A stretch of 64,000 nt of DNA, taken from Streptomyces sp. JH14 (GTDB lineage Bacteria > Actinomycetota > Actinomycetes > Streptomycetales > Streptomycetaceae). Positions 7,592 to 15,442 of this stretch are shown one piece after another. The first letter of the stretch is position 1; each line of letters opens with the position of its first letter. The notes under the pieces are model-generated. The model was not told the origin of the DNA, made no database searches, and saw only the letters and a program-made list of their open reading frames with translations. Where the stretch lies: positions 5,642,001 to 5,706,000 of the forward strand of contig NZ_JAJNEL010000001.1 of the NCBI RefSeq assembly GCF_029428675.1, read 5' to 3'. Made by a program: the position numbers and the translations under genes.

Positions 7592-8872
7592 TCACTGTTC
7601 CGGGACACCGGCCCCCAGTGTTTGCGCCAGCGTGCCGAGCAGCCCGGAGAGCCGGCGCCGGTCTGCCGCGCCCAGTCCGGCGAGCAGCTCCTGCTCCTGG
7701 GCCGACCGTACGGCGAAGATCCGCTCGGCCAGTTCGAGACCCTCCGGGGTGAGACACAGCCGGATGATCCGGCGGTCGTCTGCGTCGCGCTCCCGCCGGA
7801 TCAGACCCGCTGCCTCCAGACGGTCCGCGTGCTGGGTGAGACCGCCCGCGCGGACCGTGCCGGCCGCCGCCACCTCGCCGGTCGTCCGGCGGTAGGGCTC
7901 TCCCGCGTCGCGGAGGGAGGCGAGCACGTCGTAGGCGGGCAGGCTGATGCCGTACTCACGGACGGTCCTGCTGATCAGCCCCCGATGAACAGCGGCACAC
8001 TCGTTCAGCTGTGCGAAAAGGGCTGCGGGAGAGTTGTCCGCCGCCCGGGCCGCGGGTTCCGGGCGAAGATGCTCGGGGTGTACGGGCTCCGAGGGCGGCC
8101 GGGTGGTCGCGGCGACCGTCGCGGGGTGGCCGACGCGGGGGTGCACGGACACGTCCGCGCCGTCGGCCGCGCCGCCCGGCGCAGGCGGGGGAACGACGTC
8201 GAGGGCGTCTCCGAAAGCGGTGGTGAGCACGTCCGTCAACGCCGGAGCGAGCTCCTCGGTCGGGACCGAGGCCGCCGGTTCATGGGCGAAGAGGTAGCGC
8301 TCCATGATCACGCCGAACAGGACGCTCCGAATGACAGCGGCGCGCACCTCCGCGTCGGCCGAGTCGCCGAGCAGGCGCGTGAGAGGTTCGCCGACCTGCT
8401 TCTCCAGGATCGTGCGCAAAAGCTCGGCGCTCGGCGGGTGGCTGACGGCCGAGCGGATCAGCGCGGGCCAGGGATCGTCGGTCGGCAGGCGGTCCCACCG
8501 GTCGAGGTAGGCGCGGGCCAGAGCCGCGGGGAGTTCGCCCGTGCTGTCGGCCGCGGCCGACAGCACGTCGTTGGTGACGCCCGACCCGCTGCCCACCGCC
8601 TCACGGAACAGACCGTCCTTGGTGCCGAAGTACGCCATCACCAGGCCGGGCGTCACTCCCGCCTCGGCCGCGATGGCGCGGACGCCTACGCCCCTGTAGC
8701 CGTGCGCGCCGAACAGTCGCCGGGCCGCGTCGAGGACCGCGTGGCGATTGCCCTCCGGGTCATGGGAGCCGGGACGGCGCTGTGACGGCTGTGCTGCTTC
8801 CCTGCCGGTTCCCGGCGTGGGGCTTGCGGCCGATCGTCGACGGCCCTCGTTCTTCGGATCCACATGGTCCAC
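7592..8872 (-). CDS. TetR-MarR fusion transcriptional regulator
   Basis: A single uninterrupted frame of 426 residues (GTG 8872) joins two complete one-component regulators. About 40-90 is a TetR HTH (AVLDAARRLFGAHGYRGVGV, then AEAGVTPGLVMAYFGTKDGLF), followed by an all-helical TetR ligand domain to about 230. A Pro/Ala/Gly-rich linker spans about 230-280. About 285-426 is a MarR winged-helix domain (SLPAYDVLASLRDAG, GGLTQHADRLEAAGLIRRERD, DDRRIIRLCLTPEG). TetR proteins are usually about 200 and MarR about 150 residues, so both seem whole. It lies 39 bases behind xdhC on the same strand, probably in one transcript, and has its own inverted repeat at its start. GTG 8863 is an alternative start. 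Confidence 0.85.
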   Translation of the reverse strand: MDHVDPKNEGRRRSAASPTPGTGREAAQPSQRRPGSHDPEGNRHAVLDAARRLFGAHGYRGVGVRAIAAEAGVTPGLVMAYFGTKDGLFREAVGSGSGVTNDVLSAAADSTGELPAALARAYLDRWDRLPTDDPWPALIRSAVSHPPSAELLRTILEKQVGEPLTRLLGDSADAEVRAAVIRSVLFGVIMERYLFAHEPAASVPTEELAPALTDVLTTAFGDALDVVPPPAPGGAADGADVSVHPRVGHPATVAATTRPPSEPVHPEHLRPEPAARAADNSPAALFAQLNECAAVHRGLISRTVREYGISLPAYDVLASLRDAGEPYRRTTGEVAAAGTVRAGGLTQHADRLEAAGLIRRERDADDRRIIRLCLTPEGLELAERIFAVRSAQEQELLAGLGAADRRRLSGLLGTLAQTLGAGVPEQ

Positions 8873-8874
8873 TT

Positions 8875-8904
8875 TAAACGAGTGTTCATAAAAACAGTCG
8901 TTCA
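8875..8904. promoter_or_regulatory. Inverted-repeat operator at the TetR-MarR start
   Basis: TAAACGAGTGTT (8875-8886), spacer CATAAA, AACAGTCGTTCA (8893-8904): 10 of 12 positions pair. It is AT-rich against the background, directly upstream of GTG 8872, and sits between xdhC and the regulator, so an autoregulatory operator is likely. Confidence 0.5.
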
Positions 8905-8911
8905 AAAATGA

Positions 8912-10006
8912 TCACGCTATGTGAACCGGACCGGTTCGCAGAGTGAGCGGCACCGCGGTGCCGCCGCGCCGCACCGCGACGATCTCGGCCAAGATCGACA
9001 CGGCGGTCTCTCCGGGTCCCCGGCCGCCGAGATCCAGCCCGATCGGCGAGCGCAGCCGTGCGAGTTCCGCTTCGGTCGTACCCGCCGCGCGCAGTCGCCC
9101 GAGCCGGTCCTCGTGCGTCCGGCGGCTGCCCATGGCTCCGACGTATCCGGCCCTGCTGCGCAGGGCGAGGGCGAGGACCGGCACGTCGAACCGTGTGTCA
9201 TGGGTCAGCACGCACACCGCGGTCGAAGCGTCGACCAGGTCCTCATGGGCGCGGAACCAGCGCTCGGGCCGTTCGGTGACGACATCGTCGGCCCTCGGGA
9301 AGCGCTCGGCCGCCGCGAAGGCGGGCCTGGCGTCGCAGACCGTCACCCGGTGCCCGAGTGCGGCGCCGATGTCCGCCAGAGGCCGGGCGAACTCTGCTGC
9401 GCCGAAGATCAGTAGATGTGGCCGAGAGGCGAAGGACTGCACCAGCAGCCCACGCTCCGGAGCGCAGGCGGTGTCGCCGGTTGCCCCGTCCCCGCTGGCC
9501 ACGAGCCCGCTGGCACCGCGGCCGAGCATGCCCTCGGCGGCCAGGGTCGCCGCCCGGTCCACCCGTGGGTCGCCCAACGAACCGGTAGTCGTCCCACCGC
9601 CGACGACCAGGCAGCCGCTGCTGTCGACGGGGGTGACCAGAGCCACCGGCACGCCGGCCGCGATGTCGGCGGCAAGCCGGCCGAGCGGTACTTCCGCACC
9701 CACCTCGCGGACCAGTACCTCGATCGTTCCGCCGCAGGTCAGGCCCACCGCAAAGGCGTCCTCGTCGCCGACTCCCCAGCGCTCGAGCGTCGGGGCGGCG
9801 CCCGCGAGCACCTCCTCCGCGATCGCGCAGACGGCGGCTTCGACACAGCCGCCGGAGACGCTGCCGACGATGCGGCCTGCCTCGGACACGAGCATCGATG
9901 CACCCGGACCGTGCGGGGATGATCCCCAGGTCCGCACGACGGTCGCCATGGCGAAGCGGGTTCCGGAGCGTTGCCAGGCGGCCGCCTGGTCGATGACGTG
10001 TCGCAT
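8912..10006 (-). CDS. xdhC: XdhC-family molybdenum cofactor insertion/maturation protein
   Basis: 364 residues. XdhC proteins bind molybdopterin cofactor, help sulfurate it and deliver it to xanthine dehydrogenase/CO dehydrogenase-type enzymes in the cytosol. Seen: N-terminal XdhC/CoxI domain (MATVVRTWGSSPHGPGASM, GRIVGSVSGGCVEAAV, FAVGLTCGGTIEVLV) and C-terminal Rossmann domain (LLIFGAAEFARPLADIGAALG, VLTHDTRFDVPVLALALR, YVGAMGSRRTHEDR). The start ATG at 10006 has GGAGGG upstream. It is transcribed divergently from coxMSL, whose product it very likely matures, and is followed by the TetR-MarR gene. Confidence 0.92.
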   Translation of the reverse strand: MRHVIDQAAAWQRSGTRFAMATVVRTWGSSPHGPGASMLVSEAGRIVGSVSGGCVEAAVCAIAEEVLAGAAPTLERWGVGDEDAFAVGLTCGGTIEVLVREVGAEVPLGRLAADIAAGVPVALVTPVDSSGCLVVGGGTTTGSLGDPRVDRAATLAAEGMLGRGASGLVASGDGATGDTACAPERGLLVQSFASRPHLLIFGAAEFARPLADIGAALGHRVTVCDARPAFAAAERFPRADDVVTERPERWFRAHEDLVDASTAVCVLTHDTRFDVPVLALALRSRAGYVGAMGSRRTHEDRLGRLRAAGTTEAELARLRSPIGLDLGGRGPGETAVSILAEIVAVRRGGTAVPLTLRTGPVHIA

Positions 10007-10148
10007 ATCGCCCTCCGCGGGCCGTGAAATCTCGGGCAGCCTCTTGCCAAGAAGAAACTTTAATGTAAATCATTTTAGGTACTAGATAGATCCGTCCGTG
10101 TCGAATGCCACGGCGTGACGACGACACGAGAGGTCCGGTGGCAGCAGG
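10007..10148. promoter_or_regulatory. Divergent xdhC/coxM promoter region with ATGTAAATCATT
   Basis: A 142-base intergenic region with an AT-rich island (10055-10090). ATGTAAATCATT lies at 10063-10074. Near-identical words occur before the P450 gene (21743-21754, minus strand ATGCAAATCATT) and before the phosphotriesterase-like genes (21915-21926, ATGTAAATCAAA). This suggests a shared regulator; it may instead be an AT-rich promoter element. Confidence 0.4.
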
Positions 10149-11018
10149 TTGAAACCCACATCCTTCGACTACACCGCCCCCAGCACCGTCGGCGAGGCGG
10201 TCGCGCTCCTCGCCGACGAGGAGCGGGAGGCCAAGGTCGTCGCGGGCGGCCAGTCCCTGATCCCCATGCTGAACATGCGTCTCGCCAGGCCCGAGCTGCT
10301 CGTGGACATCACCCGGATCCCCGAACTCGGCCGCCTCCACGTGGACGAGTCGGGCAATCTGCGCATCGGAGCCGCCGTGCGGCAGGCCCACGCCGCCGCA
10401 GACAACGCGGTACGGGACGGATGGCCGCTCCTGGCCGCCGCGATCGGTCACATCGGACACCCTCAGATCCGCAACCGCGGTACCGTCTGCGGCAGCCTCG
10501 CCCACCATGACCCGGCCGCCGAACTCCCCACCGCGGCACTGTCCCTGGACGCCCGCTTCGTGATCACCGGGCCGCGGGGCACCCGTACGGTCGCCGCCGA
10601 GGACTTCTTCGTCGCCACCTTCTCCACGGCCGTCGAAGCGGACGAGCTCCTCACCGAGGTCGTGTTCCCGCCGCCCCCAGCACACCACGGCTGGGCCTTC
10701 GAAGAACTGACCCGCAGGCACGGCGACTTCGCCACCGTCGGCGTGGCCGTCGTCCTGGAACGGGACACCGCTTCGGACACCGCCCGCGCCGCCCGCGTGG
10801 TCTTCTGCGGCGCGGGCCCCGTCCCGATACGTCTGCCCGCCGCGGAGGACGCGCTCGTCGGCAGCGACGTCGGCGAGCAGGCCCTCGCCGACGCGGCCCG
10901 TGCCGCGCTGTCCCGCCTCACCCCTTCCGACGACGTCCACGCCACCGCCGAATACCGGCGCGAGGGCGCCGCCCATCTCCTCGTCCGCGCCTGCACCACC
11001 GCCTGGGAGCGCTGCTGA
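10149..11018 (+). CDS. coxM: Molybdenum hydroxylase FAD subunit (CoxM-like)
   Basis: 289-residue medium subunit that passes electrons from the iron-sulfur subunit to FAD. Seen: FAD-binding VVAGGQSLIPMLNMRLARP near residue 30, second FAD loop IRNRGTVCGSLAHHDPAAE near 110, and a C-terminal CO dehydrogenase flavoprotein domain. The start is TTG 10149, giving the family N-terminus (MKPTSFDYTAPSTVGEA); its ribosome binding site is weak (GAGAGG at about 10130). It is the first gene of coxM-S-L-G and overlaps coxS by one base. Substrate specificity is set by the large subunit, which is not of the CO-oxidising type. Confidence 0.92.
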   Translation: MKPTSFDYTAPSTVGEAVALLADEEREAKVVAGGQSLIPMLNMRLARPELLVDITRIPELGRLHVDESGNLRIGAAVRQAHAAADNAVRDGWPLLAAAIGHIGHPQIRNRGTVCGSLAHHDPAAELPTAALSLDARFVITGPRGTRTVAAEDFFVATFSTAVEADELLTEVVFPPPPAHHGWAFEELTRRHGDFATVGVAVVLERDTASDTARAARVVFCGAGPVPIRLPAAEDALVGSDVGEQALADAARAALSRLTPSDDVHATAEYRREGAAHLLVRACTTAWERC

Positions 11019-11554
11019 TGACCCCCTCCGTCCCCACCCCGCTCGCCGCGCGCACACCGTCGCTCGCCGAGCCCTCCGCCTGGCACGAGATCAGCCTCAC
11101 CGTCAACGGACGACCGGTCACCGCCCAGGTCGAGTCGCGGCTGCTGCTCAGCGACTTCCTGCGCGACCGGCTCGGCCTCACCGGCACCCATGTCGGCTGC
11201 GAACACGGAGTCTGCGGGGCCTGCACCGTCCTCGTCGACGACGAGCCGGTGCGCACCTGCCTGACCCTGGCCGTGCAGTGCGACGGTGCCGAGCTCCGCA
11301 CCGTCGAGGGCCTCGCCCCTGCCGACGCCCCGCTCACCCCCGTGCAGCGGGCCTTCCACGAGTGCCACGGCATGCAGTGCGGCTTCTGCACGCCCGGATT
11401 CGTCATGACGGCGACCGCCCTGACCGAACAGGGCGAGCGCCCCGACGAGGAACAGGTCGCCGACGCGCTCAGCGGGCATCTGTGCCGGTGCACCGGCTAC
11501 CGCAACATCCGCCGTGCCGTGTGTCAGGCACTCGACGAGCGATTCGGGGAGTGA
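11018..11554 (+). CDS. coxS: Molybdenum hydroxylase [2Fe-2S] subunit (CoxS-like)
   Basis: 178 residues with two [2Fe-2S] clusters. The plant-type N-terminal cluster is CEHGVCGACTVLVDDEPVRTC (C-x4-C-x2-C-x11-C, near residues 66-86). The C-terminal four-helix cluster is C-x2-C in MQCGFCTPGF and CRC in HLCRCTGYRNIRRAV. Family proteins are about 160 residues; the extra 25 or so lie in a Pro/Ala-rich N-terminus, so the true start could be internal. The ATG at 11018 shares one base with the coxM stop codon. Confidence 0.94.
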   Translation: MTPSVPTPLAARTPSLAEPSAWHEISLTVNGRPVTAQVESRLLLSDFLRDRLGLTGTHVGCEHGVCGACTVLVDDEPVRTCLTLAVQCDGAELRTVEGLAPADAPLTPVQRAFHECHGMQCGFCTPGFVMTATALTEQGERPDEEQVADALSGHLCRCTGYRNIRRAVCQALDERFGE

Positions 11555-11559
11555 CCCGT

Positions 11560-13947
11560 ATGTCCCACGATTCCGACCGGGCCCAGTCCGGCAACGGCAA
11601 CTGGATCGGCCGTTCCGTCCCACGCGTCGAGGACGACCGGCTGCTGCGCGGCAACGGACGCTACGTCGACGACATCGCCCTCCCCGGCGCCGTCGAGGCC
11701 GCCTTCCTGCGCAGCCCGCACGCCCACGCCCGTATCGAGTCGGTCGACGTGACCGCGGCCCTGGCCGCGCCCGGTGTCGTCGCCGTGTGGACCGGCGACG
11801 ACGTGGCGGGCCTGCCCGCGATGCTGAACAAGGAAGAACTGCGCACCCCGCCGGGCCTCGCCGAGCTCCTGGACCCACTGGTCCGGATGACTCCCATGCC
11901 CCTGCTCGCCCGCGAGAAGGTCCTCTACGTCGGCCAGCCCGTCGCCGTCGTCCTCGCCGAGAACCGCTACCTCGCCGAGGACGCCCTGGAACTCGTCGAG
12001 GTGCGGTACGCCCCGCTGCCGGTGCTCGTCGACCCCGAACACGCCCTGAGCGAGGACGCGACCCTGCTGCACGAGGATCTGCCGGACAACACCGCGGTGG
12101 CGGTCGCCACCCGCGTCGGTGACCCGGAAGAGGCGTTCGCCGGCGCGCACGCCGTGGTGAGCGAGCAGTTCGAGGCCCACCGGTACGTCGCCTCGCCGAT
12201 CGAGACCCGCGCGATCTCGGCCCAGGTCGATCCGTACAGCGGCCGGCTGACCGTCTGGTCGGGCACCCAGACCCCGCACCGGCTGCGGGACGCCATCGCC
12301 CACACCCTCGGCCTGGAATCCGCCACGGTCCACGTCATCGCGGCCGACGTCGGCGGAGGCTTCGGCCAGAAGGGCATCCTCTACGTCGAGGAACTCCTCA
12401 TCCCGCACGCCGCCCGTCGCCTCGGCCGCCCCGTGCTGTGGCGCGAGGACCGCAACGAGAACCTCACCGCCTCCTCGCACGCCCGCGAACAGATCCACCG
12501 CATCGAACTCGCCGCGGACGCCGAAGGCCGCCTCCTCGCCGTACGCGACCGGATCACCGTCAACTTCGGCGCGTACAACATGACCGGCCTGGTCGTGCCG
12601 TACAACTCGCTGTGCCACCTCCTGGGCCCCTACCGCGTCCCGAACGTGCACATCGATGTCGTCGGCGTGCTCACCAACACCACCTTCGCCACGCCCTACC
12701 GGGGAGCCGGACGTCCGGAGACGGTCTTCGCCATGGAACGGGCCATGGACCGGCTGGCCGCGGAACTGGGCATCGAGCCCGAGGAGCTGAGGGCGCGCAA
12801 TCTTGTGCGGCCGGACGAGATGCCGTACGCGACCGGCCTGGTGGACCGCTCGGGCAGGCCGCAGTCCTACGACTCCGGGGACTTCCCCGAACTCCTGCGT
12901 CGCGCCGTCACAAAGGCTGACGTCGAGCGGGTACGCGCCCAACAACGCGAAGGCGCCCGTGACGGCAAGCACGTCGGTATCGGATTCGCCATGTACATAG
13001 AGGCCACCGGCCTCGGACCGTTCGAAACCGCGCGCATCGACATCGCCCCCAGCGGCCGGGTGCGGCTCGCCATCGGTGCCCCCTCCCAGGGGCAGGGACA
13101 CCGCACCTCCATGGCGCAGATCGCCGCCGACGCCATCGGAGTGCCGATCGATGTCATCGACGTGGTCGGCGGCGACACCGAGGCCACCCCGTTCGGCGTG
13201 GGCACCATCGCCAGCCGCGCCCTGGTCAACGCCGGGAACGCCGCCCACCGGGCCGGCCGACTCGTCCGCGAGAAGATCGTCGAAGCGGCAGCCCGCCGCC
13301 TCGGTGTCGCGGCGGGCGGCCTCGACCTGAGCGACGGCATCGTACGGGCCAAGGAACCCGGCGGGCCGTCCATCAGCCTGGCGGAACTGGCCGGGAAGGC
13401 ACCGCTGCCCGGCACCCCCGAACCCACCGACGGCCGGCACGGCACCGAGATCAGCGAGACCGTGCACTTCCGCCCACCGGGTTTCGCGGTCGCGAGCGGA
13501 GCGCACGCGGCCGTCGTCGAGGTCGACGAACACACCGGCGAGATCGAGATCCTGCATTACGTCGTCGTCCACGACGCGGGCAACATCGTCAACCCGATGA
13601 TCGCGGAAGGACAGGTCACCGGCGGCATCGCGCAGGGCATCGGCGGAGCACTGTACGAGGAGATGGTCTACGGCCCCGACGGCCAGCCCCGCACCGGCAC
13701 CTACATGGACTATCTGGTGCCCACGTCCTCGGAGATCCCCGACCTCGACATGGACGAGATCTTCACCCCGAGCCCCATGAACGACCTCGGCGTCAAGGGA
13801 CTCGGCGAAGGTGGCGCGATCGCCCCGCAGGCGGTACTCGCCGGCGCCGTCGAGGACGCGCTGCGCCCCTTCGACGTGGTCGTACGCCGCGGCCCCCTCT
13901 CGCCGAGCCGGGTGCGCGCGCTGATCCGTACGGCGGCCGCCACCTGA
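11560..13947 (+). CDS. coxL: Molybdenum hydroxylase large subunit (CoxL/XDH-like, non-CO type)
   Basis: 795-residue catalytic subunit binding molybdopterin cytosine dinucleotide. Seen: N-terminal Ald_Xan_dh a/b domain (WIGRSVPRVEDDRLLRGNG), Mo-binding VGGGFGQKG near 270, substrate loop TPYRGAGRPE near 380, and the conserved active-site Glu in GLGEGGAI near 750. True CO dehydrogenases carry AYRCSFR with a Cu-binding Cys at the loop; here it is PYRGAGR, so this is an aldehyde, N-heterocycle or aromatic hydroxylase of the form II type. ATG 11560 has GGGGAG 8 bases upstream; GTG 11551, overlapping the coxS stop codon, is an alternative. Confidence 0.93.
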   Translation: MSHDSDRAQSGNGNWIGRSVPRVEDDRLLRGNGRYVDDIALPGAVEAAFLRSPHAHARIESVDVTAALAAPGVVAVWTGDDVAGLPAMLNKEELRTPPGLAELLDPLVRMTPMPLLAREKVLYVGQPVAVVLAENRYLAEDALELVEVRYAPLPVLVDPEHALSEDATLLHEDLPDNTAVAVATRVGDPEEAFAGAHAVVSEQFEAHRYVASPIETRAISAQVDPYSGRLTVWSGTQTPHRLRDAIAHTLGLESATVHVIAADVGGGFGQKGILYVEELLIPHAARRLGRPVLWREDRNENLTASSHAREQIHRIELAADAEGRLLAVRDRITVNFGAYNMTGLVVPYNSLCHLLGPYRVPNVHIDVVGVLTNTTFATPYRGAGRPETVFAMERAMDRLAAELGIEPEELRARNLVRPDEMPYATGLVDRSGRPQSYDSGDFPELLRRAVTKADVERVRAQQREGARDGKHVGIGFAMYIEATGLGPFETARIDIAPSGRVRLAIGAPSQGQGHRTSMAQIAADAIGVPIDVIDVVGGDTEATPFGVGTIASRALVNAGNAAHRAGRLVREKIVEAAARRLGVAAGGLDLSDGIVRAKEPGGPSISLAELAGKAPLPGTPEPTDGRHGTEISETVHFRPPGFAVASGAHAAVVEVDEHTGEIEILHYVVVHDAGNIVNPMIAEGQVTGGIAQGIGGALYEEMVYGPDGQPRTGTYMDYLVPTSSEIPDLDMDEIFTPSPMNDLGVKGLGEGGAIAPQAVLAGAVEDALRPFDVVVRRGPLSPSRVRALIRTAAAT

Positions 13948-14018
13948 GTCCGCCCCGCACCTGAACCGGCTCCGCATCCACGGCCGGCCCAAGCCGGTCG
14001 CCCCTTGATTGGACAACC

Positions 14019-14654
14019 ATGCAGCTCGACCACTCCTTCACCGTCCCGGCCGACCTCGACGACGCCTGGAAGCTCTTCCAGGACCTCGACCGGGTCGCGC
14101 CCTGTATGCCCGGCGCCGTGCTGGACACCCTCGACGGCGACTCCTTCACCGGCCGCGTCAAGGTCAAGGTCGGCGCGGTGCAGATGAGTTACCGCGGCGA
14201 GGGCACCGTCACCCGCGACGACGCCGCCCGCTCGATGCTCCTCGACCTCAGCGGGAGCGAGACCCGCGGCGCGGGCACCGCGTCGGCCACGGTCAGCGCG
14301 ACGCTGGCCGTCCACCCGGCCGGCACCCTGGTACGCGTACGCACGGACCTCGACATCACCGGCCGGCCGGCACAGTTCGGCCGGGGCATCATGACCGAGG
14401 TCGGCGACCGCATCGTTCAGCAGTTCGCCACCCGACTCGAAGAGCTGCTGCGGGACGCCGGGCCTGCCGCGTCTGCGGTGTCCACGACGGGCATGGCGGA
14501 AACCCTCCAGGGCCGGCTCGCGCCCGAGCCGGAGGCCATCGACCTCGGTGCGGCGGCGCTGCCCGTGCTGCTCAGGAAGGCTGCGGCACCCACGGCGGCC
14601 GTGCTGTTCGCGGTGGTGGTGATTCAGGCGCTGAGGCGGCGTTCTCGCAGGTGA
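14019..14654 (+). CDS. coxG: CoxG-like SRPBCC protein with C-terminal membrane anchor
   Basis: 211 residues. The N-terminal about 150 form a SRPBCC/CoxG domain (MQLDHSFTVPADLDDAWKLF, CMPGAVLDTLDGDSFTGRVK). A C-terminal hydrophobic helix (PTAAVLFAVVVIQAL) ends in RRRSRR, a tail anchor with the positive side in the cytosol. In carboxydotrophs CoxG recruits CO dehydrogenase to the membrane, and a similar docking role for this hydroxylase is inferred. It is 71 bases after coxL, in line with one operon. A truncated MFS gene begins exactly at its 3' end. Confidence 0.88.
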   Translation: MQLDHSFTVPADLDDAWKLFQDLDRVAPCMPGAVLDTLDGDSFTGRVKVKVGAVQMSYRGEGTVTRDDAARSMLLDLSGSETRGAGTASATVSATLAVHPAGTLVRVRTDLDITGRPAQFGRGIMTEVGDRIVQQFATRLEELLRDAGPAASAVSTTGMAETLQGRLAPEPEAIDLGAAALPVLLRKAAAPTAAVLFAVVVIQALRRRSRR

Positions 14655-15319
14655 AACCCTACGGCACGGCCCCTCCGGCCGAGGTGGGTGTGCGCACCCT
14701 GCCGCTGAGTTTGGCCTCCGTGGTCGCGGCACCGCTGGGTGCGGCGCTGACCGAGCGGTTCGGCGCTCGTCTGTCCATGCCGGCGGGCGTACTGCTGGAG
14801 GCGGTGGCGTCCCTGTGGATGCTGACGTGGGACGCGCAGGCCTCGTACGCGGCCATGTGGCCGCCGTTCGTGCTGCTCGGTCTTGGGGTGGGCATGGTCA
14901 TGTCGGCGTCCTCGGACGCGATCGTCGGCAACGCGCCCGTCAGAGACGGCGGTGTCGCGAGCGGCCTGCAGTCCACCGCGCTGCAGATCGGCGGCGCCCT
15001 CGGCACGTCCGTGCTGGTATCGCTGATCAGCAACCGCGTGGGCTCCACGCTCGTCGGCGAGCTGACCGGCGCCGGGGTGCCGGCCTCCGCGGCACAGGGC
15101 TTCGACGAAGCGAAGGACGCCGTGGCGATGGGCGTGACGCCGGTCAAGCACGGCATGACCGCGCAGCTGAAGGCCGCCGTTGTCGAGGGCAGCGGCAACG
15201 CCTTCATGAACGGTGTGCACGCCGCCGTTCTCGTCACCGCTGTTCTGTGTCTCGTGGGTGCTCTCCTCGCCGCCGTGGGCTTGCGCCGCGACACCGGCTC
15301 CCCTGCTATCGACGGCTGA
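14652..15319 (+). pseudogene. C-terminal half of a DHA2 (EmrB/QacA) MFS transporter
   Basis: From about 14652 the frame encodes QVKPYGTAPPAEVGVRTLPL and continues through SLASVVAAPLGAALTERFGA, GLGVGMVMSASSDAIVGNAP and the final helices of a 14-helix DHA2 exporter. The first seven or eight helices are missing: homology starts abruptly next to the coxG stop codon. About 220 of the usual 480-520 residues remain, without frameshift. A GTG at 14652 overlaps the coxG end, so a half-protein could still be translated, but function is unlikely. An insertion or deletion junction with coxG is inferred. Confidence 0.8.
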
Positions 15320-15442
15320 CGGCGAGTAGGGCGGAGAGGCGGGCCGAGGCCGGGCACGCCGACCCCCTCTGCTGCGCCCCGGTGTGCGGCAGACAGGGCC
15401 GTGCGTGTCGATCGTCCCGGTGACGTCTTGAAGTCGCTGAGC

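Noticed and set aside
10900..11559. Long in-frame extension upstream of coxL
   Set aside because: It overlaps coxM and coxS in another frame and has no family similarity; the real coxL start is near 11560.
11560..13947. Annotation as aerobic CO dehydrogenase
   Set aside because: The Cu-binding AYRCSFR loop is replaced by PYRGAGR.
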